Shown one piece after another: positions 23,026-30,193 of a DNA stretch of 30,193 nt. The DNA is from CALHVX01 sp964640725. GTDB lineage: Bacteria > Pseudomonadota > Gammaproteobacteria > Pseudomonadales > Azotimanducaceae. The stretch spans positions 1 through 30,193 of the forward strand of contig CAZXIJ010000037.1 of assembly GCA_964640725.1 (NCBI GenBank), given 5' to 3'. Position 1 is the first letter of the stretch. Every line of letters starts with the position of its first letter. Under the pieces are notes generated by a model. It worked only from the letters and a program-made list of their open reading frames with translations. It was not told the DNA's origin and ran no database searches. A program made the position numbers and the translations under genes.

Positions 23026-23958
23026 ATGGACGCGCTCACCGACATTCTGAACACCCTGAGGTTGTCCAGCTCGCTGTACTTCCGGACGGAGCTCACCGCG
23101 CCCTGGGCGATCGATGTGCCTGCCAAGGCCAAGGTGGCCCGCTTTCACATCGTGATTCGCGGGCAGTGCTGGTTGCAAGTGGACGGCGGCGATACGCAGC
23201 ATCTGTCCAACGGCGACCTGGTGATTGTGCCGCATGGCGCGACCCACACCATCGCGGATCAGCCCACGGACAACGCTCGCCCGCTGAGCGATGTGCTGGA
23301 AGAGGTGGCCTATCCCGGGCAGGGACCGCTGATTTACGGCGGTGGCGGTGCAGGGTGTTGCCTGGTCTGCGGTGAGCTTGCCTTTGACGACCTGGGGCGC
23401 CACCCGCTCCTGGAGAACCTGCCGGCCATGCTTTGCGTGACCGGTGACAGCAGCTACAACACGCAGTGGCTCGACAGCGCGATGGGTTTCATTGCCCACG
23501 AGGCGGCCAAGCTCGAGCCCGGCGCGCACGCCATCATCGACCGGTTGTCAGAGATCATTCTGATCCAGGTCATTCGGGCGACGCTGAGCGCCAACGACAA
23601 ACCCATTCCCTTTCTCTCCGTGTTTTCCGATGCTAGGATCAGCCAGGTGTTGTCTGCGATCCACGCCGATCCGGCCGAGGACTGGAGCGTTGAGCGGCTG
23701 GGCCGCCTCGCAAACATGTCACGCTCTTCCTTTTCCAATCGCTTTAGCGAGCTGGCCAATATGACGCCGCTGCAATACGTAATTTTCGTTCGGCTGCAGA
23801 AAGCGAGCCGCCTGTTGCTGGAGACTGACGCGCCGCTGATCCTGGTCGCAGAGCAGATTGGCTACCAGTCCGAGGCCGCTTTCAGCCAGGCGTTCAAAAA
23901 GCAGTTCGCCATGCGGCCCGGGGAGTTTCGCCGGGCCCATGCCCGAATGGCGGCCTAG
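23026..23958 (+). CDS. AraC-family transcriptional regulator with cupin sensor domain
   Basis: A 310-residue regulator. The N-terminal half (about 10-185) is a cupin_6/AraC-binding domain (VIRGQCWLQVDGGDTQHLSN, GDLVIVPHGATHTI, GGAGCCLVCGELAFD). The last 100 residues hold two helix-turn-helix motifs (WSVERLGRLANMSRSSFSNR; ILVAEQIGYQSEAAFSQAFK, then FAMRPGEFRRAHA) of AraC/XylS type. Cupin_6 members usually sense small organic or redox signals and activate adjacent oxidoreductase or catabolic genes. GAGGG (23016-23020) precedes ATG 23026. It is divergent from the YHS/MAPEG pair with repeated inverted repeats in between, and the UDG-like gene follows after 9 nt. The CC and C residues at the cupin core could form a metal or redox site, but this is speculative. 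Confidence 0.9.
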   Translation: MDALTDILNTLRLSSSLYFRTELTAPWAIDVPAKAKVARFHIVIRGQCWLQVDGGDTQHLSNGDLVIVPHGATHTIADQPTDNARPLSDVLEEVAYPGQGPLIYGGGGAGCCLVCGELAFDDLGRHPLLENLPAMLCVTGDSSYNTQWLDSAMGFIAHEAAKLEPGAHAIIDRLSEIILIQVIRATLSANDKPIPFLSVFSDARISQVLSAIHADPAEDWSVERLGRLANMSRSSFSNRFSELANMTPLQYVIFVRLQKASRLLLETDAPLILVAEQIGYQSEAAFSQAFKKQFAMRPGEFRRAHARMAA

Positions 23959-23967
23959 GGGCGGGCT

Positions 23968-24558
23968 GTGGCGAAAGCAAAACTCATTCAGACTCAAAAG
24001 GCATTGGCCGAGGTGCGGAGCTGTACGCTCTGCACGGATCTGGCCCTGGGCCCCCAACCGATTCTGCAGCTGGGTCCGGGCGCGCGAATACTCATTGCCG
24101 GCCAGGCGCCCGGTCGCAAAACCCACCATAAGGGCGTGCCCTTTGACGACCCGTCCGGTGACCGGCTGCGGGAATGGCTGGGCGTGGATCGCGACACCTT
24201 CTACGACGAGTCTGCCATCGCCATTGTGCCCATGGCGTTCTGCTACCCGGGCACGGGCAAGGGCGGCGACCTGCCACCGCCGCCCCGGTGTGCGCAGCGC
24301 TGGCGCTCTGAGTTGCTGGCATTGCTGCCGAAGATTGAGCTGACGCTGGTGATCGGCAAGTACGCGCTGGACTGGCACCTGGGCGATGCGCAGGGCAAAA
24401 CAGTGACTGAGACGGTCCGGGACTGGGGCGATCACTGGCCCGGAGTGTTGCCCATGCCGCACCCGAGTCCGCGCAATAACCGCTGGCTGAAAACCAATCC
24501 GTGGTTCGAGACCGAGGTGCTGCCCGCCCTGCGGGCGCGAGTGGCGGACTTGCTCTGA
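23968..24558 (+). CDS. Uracil-DNA glycosylase superfamily protein (Fe-S type, atypical)
   Basis: A 196-residue UDG-fold protein. Four cysteines, C19-X2-C22, C92 and C108 (C-X15-C), fit the 4Fe-4S cluster pattern of family 4/5 uracil-DNA glycosylases. Motif I is GQAPGRKTHHKG (45-56) and motif II HPSPRNNRW (165-173). Family enzymes excise uracil from DNA. However, the Asp/Glu usually found just after GxAPG in active family 4 enzymes is not seen; RKTHH occupies the place, so the activity may be altered or use a different residue. The start is GTG 23968 with GGGGCGGG upstream, 9 nt after the AraC-type gene. It converges on the flavoprotein gene with a 6-nt gap. Confidence 0.82.
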   Translation: MAKAKLIQTQKALAEVRSCTLCTDLALGPQPILQLGPGARILIAGQAPGRKTHHKGVPFDDPSGDRLREWLGVDRDTFYDESAIAIVPMAFCYPGTGKGGDLPPPPRCAQRWRSELLALLPKIELTLVIGKYALDWHLGDAQGKTVTETVRDWGDHWPGVLPMPHPSPRNNRWLKTNPWFETEVLPALRARVADLL

Positions 24559-24564
24559 GGTGGC

Positions 24565-25725
24565 CTAGAGCGTTGCGACGTTGCTGTTGAGCCCGAACAG
24601 CAGGCGGCCGATGGTCTCGAAGGTAGACGGCGCGACCATGATGTGGGATTTGGCGACGTTGATATCGCGAAAGTGCCGCTGCAGCCGCGAGTTTTCGTAC
24701 ACGGCGCTGCCGCCGCCCAGGTCGTACATCTCGTTCACGACACTCACCGCTTTCGCCACGGCGTTGCTGGTCGCCAGGCGCAGGTCGCGCCGCTGCGCCA
24801 CGGAGACTTTGCTGCCGGCCAGCGCGGTTTGCCAGGCGTCATCGAGCGCTTCGTAGTAGAACGCCCGGGCGCTGCGCAGGTCGCCCTCCGCTCGCGCCAG
24901 TGCCAGCTGGGCCATGGGCTGCTCGGCGATGGTCTTGCGGGAAGAGACGCGCCGCTTGCTTGCCGCGAGGTCGATCAGCTCGTCCATGGCGGCCCGCGCG
25001 ATACCCAGACACACGGCCGCGATGCCCAGGGCCAGGAAGGTGAAGCTCGGAAAGGTGTACAGCGCACCGGGTTTGGGTCCATCGGGCTTCAGAAAGCCGA
25101 CCGCTCGCTCTTCGGGCACGAACAGATCGCTGACCTCGTAGTCGAGGCTGCCGCTGCCCCGCAGGCCGGCGACGTGCCAGGTGTCGTGAAAGGTGACGTC
25201 GTCCCTGGGCATGATCATCATGTGATTGCGCGGCGCCCCGCGGCTGTCGAGCAGGGGCTCGCCATTTTCCTGAATCATGCAGCCGCCCATCACCCAGTCG
25301 GCGTTCTGGCTGCCCGAGCCCCACTGCCAGCGACCGGATACCCGAAAGCCGCCCGCCACTTTTTCTGCCTTGCCGGTCGGTGCGAACACGCCGGTGATCA
25401 GCGTTTCCGGATCCGAAAAAATCTCGCTTGCCGCCTTTTGCGTCAGGGCGGCGAGGGACGTGCAGGATGTGGTGGCGATAAAGGACACCCAGGCGCAGCT
25501 CGCATCGCCCTGGGCCAGGGTCTCGAAGATGCGGCTGCTGATCTCGGGCGGCACTTCCAGTCCCCCCAGGGGGTGCGGCGCGCCCAGGCGATAGAGGCCG
25601 GCAGACGCCATCTTCTGTGACAGGGCGGCCGGAATGCGTCGCGCCTGCTCGATGTCGGCGGACTGTTCGCGAAAGGTGCCGCGCAGCGTTTGGGCGGTTT
25701 CCAGCAGGGCGGCGTGGTCTGACAT
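24565..25725 (-). CDS. Acyl-CoA-dehydrogenase-like flavin-dependent monooxygenase/oxidase
   Basis: A 386-residue protein of the acyl-CoA dehydrogenase superfamily. It has the N-terminal helical domain (ARRIPAALSQKMASAGLYRL), the middle beta domain (GGFRVSGRWQWGSGSQNADW, GLRGSGSLDYEVSDLFVPE) and a type-2 C-terminal domain (LYDLGGG-like YDLGGGSAVYENSRLQRHFRD cut short here as YDLGGGSAVYE). The GRWxxxSG pattern and C-terminal type are those of HsaA/pigment-production flavin hydroxylases and related monooxygenases that use reduced flavin from a partner reductase. The catalytic glutamate of true acyl-CoA dehydrogenases was not recognised. ATG 25725 was chosen over TTG 25737. It is divergent from a nitroreductase gene, a plausible flavin partner, across 90 bp. 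Confidence 0.82.
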   Translation of the reverse strand: MSDHAALLETAQTLRGTFREQSADIEQARRIPAALSQKMASAGLYRLGAPHPLGGLEVPPEISSRIFETLAQGDASCAWVSFIATTSCTSLAALTQKAASEIFSDPETLITGVFAPTGKAEKVAGGFRVSGRWQWGSGSQNADWVMGGCMIQENGEPLLDSRGAPRNHMMIMPRDDVTFHDTWHVAGLRGSGSLDYEVSDLFVPEERAVGFLKPDGPKPGALYTFPSFTFLALGIAAVCLGIARAAMDELIDLAASKRRVSSRKTIAEQPMAQLALARAEGDLRSARAFYYEALDDAWQTALAGSKVSVAQRRDLRLATSNAVAKAVSVVNEMYDLGGGSAVYENSRLQRHFRDINVAKSHIMVAPSTFETIGRLLFGLNSNVATL

Positions 25726-25815
25726 CAGTATTCTCAATCCGGGCGATTTGGCAGCGCTGGACTATAACCGGGATATCAGATTTGCTTAACGGCCCACCAC
25801 CTGGAATCTGCGCCC
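25726..25815. promoter_or_regulatory. Divergent promoter region, flavoprotein / nitroreductase
   Basis: This 90-bp AT-richer region lies between two divergent flavoprotein genes and must hold both promoters. It contains TTGGCA and CTATAACCGGGATATCAG-like AT-rich stretches, but no hexamer pair is convincing enough to assign. Confidence 0.3.
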
Positions 25816-26481
25816 ATGTCCCATGCATCAGTGCCGCTGTACGAAGCCATGAGCAACCTGCGAGCCGTGCGCCGGTTGCGGCCAGACCCGATTCCGCAGG
25901 ACGTGCTGGGCAGAATCCTGCAGGCGGCAACCTGGGCGCCGAGCGGCGGCAATACCCAGCCCTGGCGCGCGCTCGTGGTGCAGGACGCGCAGCTGCGTTC
26001 TGCGATCGGCGATCTGTATCGCCCGCTGTGGGCGCGCTATGCAGGCGGTTACCGCGCACGGCTGAAGGGCCTGGAAGGCGCGGCGCTGGCCAAGCAGGAG
26101 CGCACGCTGGCGGCAGCGGATTACCTGGGCGAGCACATGGGCAGCGCGCCCGTGCTGGTGGTCATGCTGTTCAACCCGAAGTTCATGGCGATTACCGACG
26201 CCGAGATGGATCGCCCGTCGGTGGTGGGCGGCGGCTCCATCTATCCTGCGGTCGAGAACCTGATGCTGGCCTGCGTGAGCGAAGGCATCGGCTGCACGCT
26301 GACAACGTTGCTGTGCTACGAGGAGGCGGCGATGAAGTCTTTGCTTGCGATCCCGGACGACTGGCACAGCTGCGCCGTGCTGCCCCTGGGCTATCCCCAG
26401 GGCAAGGGGCATGGCCCGATTACGCGCAAGCCGGTCGAAGCCATGTGTTTTGCCGATCGCTTTGGGACGCCCTACCGCTAG
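25816..26481 (+). CDS. Nitroreductase-family FMN oxidoreductase
   Basis: A 221-residue nitroreductase-fold protein that should bind FMN and use NAD(P)H. Family motifs are RAVRRLRPDPIP near residue 17, AATWAPSGGNTQPW at about 37-50, SIYPAVENLMLACVSEGIG and the C-terminal PLGYPQGKGHGPITRKPV. Substrates in the family include nitroaromatics, quinones, flavins and enones, so no specific one is assigned. It is divergent from the acyl-CoA-dehydrogenase-like flavoprotein gene, which suggests a shared pathway or supply of reduced flavin. The ATG at 25816 lacks a clear ribosome binding site, but the conserved region begins immediately. It converges on eda with 21 nt between them. Confidence 0.87.
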   Translation: MSHASVPLYEAMSNLRAVRRLRPDPIPQDVLGRILQAATWAPSGGNTQPWRALVVQDAQLRSAIGDLYRPLWARYAGGYRARLKGLEGAALAKQERTLAAADYLGEHMGSAPVLVVMLFNPKFMAITDAEMDRPSVVGGGSIYPAVENLMLACVSEGIGCTLTTLLCYEEAAMKSLLAIPDDWHSCAVLPLGYPQGKGHGPITRKPVEAMCFADRFGTPYR

Positions 26482-26502
26482 CGCAGCTGGGCTCCGCGTT
26501 CG

Positions 26503-27128
26503 TCAAAGGGCGGGCGCTGCGGCCAGGGCCTCCTGTGCCCGATCCCTGATGCCGTTCTGGTCGATTTCGCCATTGCTGGCAGGCGTCAGCCAGGTGCCGC
26601 CGATGCAGGCGACATTGGGCTGCAACAGATAGCTTTCGACCTGCGGCAGGCGGATGCCGCCCGTGGGAAAGAAGCAGATTTCCGGCAACGGGCCCGCCAT
26701 GGCCCGGAGCCAGTCGATACCGCCAACGACTTCGGCGGGAAACAGTTTCTGCAGCCCATAGCCTCGGTCGAGCAGGCCCATGGCCTCGGCCGGCGTCGCA
26801 GCGCCGGGCACCAGCGGCAGCTGTGCTGCCTCGGCTGCGCGCAGCAGGTCATCGGTGTGGCCGGGGCTGACCGCGAAGCGCGCGCCGGCGTCTTTGACTT
26901 CACGCAGAGCCTGCGCCGTTCTGACGCTGCCGGCGCCGACCAGCATGCCGGGCACGTGCCGGGCAATCTCGCGGATCGCGTCGAGCGCCGCGTCGCTGCG
27001 CAGCGTGACCTCAATGGCGTTCAGGCCGCCGTCGAGCAGTGCCTGGGCGGTGGGCACCGCGTGCGCGACCTGCTCGATCACCACCACAGGCACGATGCGT
27101 TGGCCGGTCATCAATTCTGTGGCGTCCA

Positions 27129-27129
<1 letters not shown>
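26503..27129 (-). CDS. eda: KDPG aldolase (2-dehydro-3-deoxyphosphogluconate aldolase)
   Basis: A 208-residue class I aldolase that cleaves 2-keto-3-deoxy-6-phosphogluconate to pyruvate and glyceraldehyde-3-phosphate, the last step of the Entner-Doudoroff pathway. E40 (NAIEVTLRS) and the Schiff-base lysine K128 (GLQKLFPAE) match E. coli E45 and K133. VGAGSV, FAVSPGH, PLVPGAATPAEAM and FFPTGGI are family motifs. The ATG overlaps the edd stop by one base (TGATG), so translation is coupled. It is the last gene of the operon. Confidence 0.96.
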
Positions 27130-28952
<1,823 letters not shown>

Positions 28953-28999
28953 CTTTGGTCTCGTGGTTCGAAGCCGGGTTCGTGAGTTGGCTTGTTGGC

Positions 29000-29653
29000 T
29001 CAGGGCGCCCAGAAAACGGTCAGACCCGGGTCGGCCAGCAGCGTGGCCACCGGTTTGCCCTGCGGGTCTTCGAGTACCGCGGCCTTGTCGGCGCCGAAGG
29101 CCAGCAGCAGCCGGGTGCCGCAGGCGTGCAGGGCGCGCCAGGTCAGCGTGACCCGCGCATGGGGGCTGGCCTGGGTGCGGATCGGCAGCACCAGGTCATC
29201 GCCGTCGCGACGCAGCCCTTGCGCGAGGTTTTCGGCGTCCGGGAACAGGGACGCGAAGTGCCCGTCCGTGCCCATGCCCAGGAGTGCCAGGGACCAGGGG
29301 CGGGGCGTTTTGGCGACAGCGTCCTTGTCCAGCGGCAACAGGGTCGCGGCGCTGGCCGGTCCCTGGAGCAGGACCTCGCGCAGCATCCGGGCGTTGCTGT
29401 CGGCGTGATCTGCCGGCACGCAGCGTTCATCGCTTGGCAGCACGGTGACGCGATGCCAGGGCAGCGCCTGTTGAGCGAGCAGGGCGTAGCAGGCTGCCGG
29501 CGTGCTGCCGCCACTTGCGATCAGCGTGGCATGGTCTTGCCCGGCCAGGGTGCTGCGCAGTACCTCGGCGATTCGCTCAGCAACGGCCTCACTGGCGTCC
29601 GCCCTGGTTTCGAAGCGGCGCCATGGCGCGGCGGTGGTGGGTTGGGAACGCAC
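29000..29653 (-). CDS. pgl: 6-phosphogluconolactonase
   Basis: A 217-residue DevB/SOL-type lactonase that hydrolyses 6-phosphogluconolactone to 6-phosphogluconate between Zwf and Edd. Family motifs are IASGGSTPAACYALL, VTVLPSDERCVPADHADSN, LALLGMGTDGHFASLFPD and the C-terminal LAFGADKAAVL. It begins with GTG at 29653, one nucleotide after the zwf stop codon, so it is probably translationally coupled to zwf. It fills the second place in the zwf-pgl-edd-eda order. Confidence 0.94.
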   Translation of the reverse strand: MRSQPTTAAPWRRFETRADASEAVAERIAEVLRSTLAGQDHATLIASGGSTPAACYALLAQQALPWHRVTVLPSDERCVPADHADSNARMLREVLLQGPASAATLLPLDKDAVAKTPRPWSLALLGMGTDGHFASLFPDAENLAQGLRRDGDDLVLPIRTQASPHARVTLTWRALHACGTRLLLAFGADKAAVLEDPQGKPVATLLADPGLTVFWAP

Positions 29654-29654
29654 G

Positions 29655-30193
29655 TCAGCCGCCCACCTGCCAGTGCCGGCCGTCGCGGTCGAGCAGCAGG
29701 GAAGACGCGGTCGGGCCCCAGCTGCCGGCCACGTAGCTCTCTACCTTCTGCCGGGCGCTTTCCCAGCCGGAGATGATGTCGTCCGTCCAGCGCCAGGCGG
29801 CTTCGATCTCGTCTCGGCGCATAAACAGTGCCGGATTGCCCCGCAACACTTCGATCAGCAGTCGCTCGTAAGCGTCGGTGTAGGCGGGCACAAAGGTGTC
29901 GGCAAAGCTTAAATCCAGAGAGGTCTGCCGCAGGTCGAAGGTGCCCGGGCCGGGCTCCTTGGCCATGATCGACAGCTTCACGCCCTCGTCGGGCTGCAGC
30001 CGGATCGACAGGCGGTTCGGCGGAATGTCGTACTGCCGCTCGTCAAAGATCACGTGCGGCACCGGCTTGAACTGAATGACGATCTCCGAGTGCTTTTCCG
30101 GCATGCGCTTGCCCGTGCGGAGATAAAAGGGCACGCCCGACCAGCGCCAGTTGTCGATGGCCAGCTTGAGCGCCACGAACGTCTCAGTGTTGG
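29655..30193 (-). CDS. zwf: Glucose-6-phosphate 1-dehydrogenase, C-terminal part (runs off window)
   Basis: The C-terminal 178 residues or so of glucose-6-phosphate dehydrogenase, which oxidises glucose-6-phosphate to 6-phosphogluconolactone with NADP+ and opens the Entner-Doudoroff route. From the window edge it reads TETFVALKLAIDNWRW, then GVPFYLRTGKRMPEKHSEIV, RLSIRLQPDEGVKLSIMAKE and DAYERLLIEVLRGNPALFMR, all standard C-terminal G6PD motifs. The N-terminal nucleotide-binding half and the promoter are outside the window. It is the first gene of the operon seen here. Confidence 0.96.
   Translation of the reverse strand, partial: NTETFVALKLAIDNWRWSGVPFYLRTGKRMPEKHSEIVIQFKPVPHVIFDERQYDIPPNRLSIRLQPDEGVKLSIMAKEPGPGTFDLRQTSLDLSFADTFVPAYTDAYERLLIEVLRGNPALFMRRDEIEAAWRWTDDIISGWESARQKVESYVAGSWGPTASSLLLDRDGRHWQVGG

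Overview
The window reads as a high-GC, Gram-negative chromosome segment, most likely from a marine or other aquatic gammaproteobacterium. The evidence is two TonB-dependent outer-membrane receptors, exported lipoproteins, a Fur-like box, Fe-type superoxide dismutase and a zwf-pgl-edd-eda Entner-Doudoroff operon. Several genes (EthA-like Baeyer-Villiger monooxygenase, F420-type luciferase-like oxidoreductase, CaiB/BaiF CoA-transferase, acyl-CoA-dehydrogenase-like flavoprotein) point to oxidative catabolism of lipids or other hydrophobic compounds. It is a draft assembly with one 100-N scaffold gap. No rRNA, tRNA, CRISPR array, phage or transposase gene was seen.

Layout. 1-5068 (minus strand): a CPA1-type cation/proton antiporter, a MscS-family channel (split by the gap) and a cardiolipin-synthase-like phospholipase D form a tight membrane/osmotic-stress operon, followed by the start of sodB. 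5172-8591: a small NTF2-like lipoprotein (+), an F420-type oxidoreductase and an NAD-dependent epimerase/reductase (-), and a lysophospholipid acyltransferase (+). 8598-10543 (-): a membrane-anchored helix-hairpin-helix protein overlaps a CaiB/BaiF CoA-transferase by 4 bp. 10591-15831: a FecA-like receptor behind a Fur-like box and a second, lower-GC receptor are transcribed divergently across a 438-bp intergenic region.

16146-18392 (+): an EthA-like monooxygenase and a delta3,delta2-enoyl-CoA isomerase. 18417-21837 (+): an ECF41 sigma factor with its own recognisable ECF41 promoter, a possible 14-residue leader peptide, then a type I sulfatase and a formylglycine-generating enzyme, both apparently exported. 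21883-23958: MAPEG and secreted YHS-domain genes (-) divergent from an AraC-type regulator (+), with repeated GATAC-N6-GTATC inverted repeats between them. 23968-26481: a Fe-S uracil-DNA-glycosylase-like protein, an acyl-CoA-dehydrogenase-like flavoprotein and a nitroreductase. 26503-30193 (-): zwf (partial), pgl, edd, eda.

The strongest candidate for something under-described is the ECF41-sulfatase-FGE cassette with its promoter and leader. Next is the operator array in front of the AraC/YHS/MAPEG genes. The most practical correction is that the N gap is an unmerged 55-bp contig overlap and the channel gene is intact. All functional names rest on reading motifs by eye; no database search was run.
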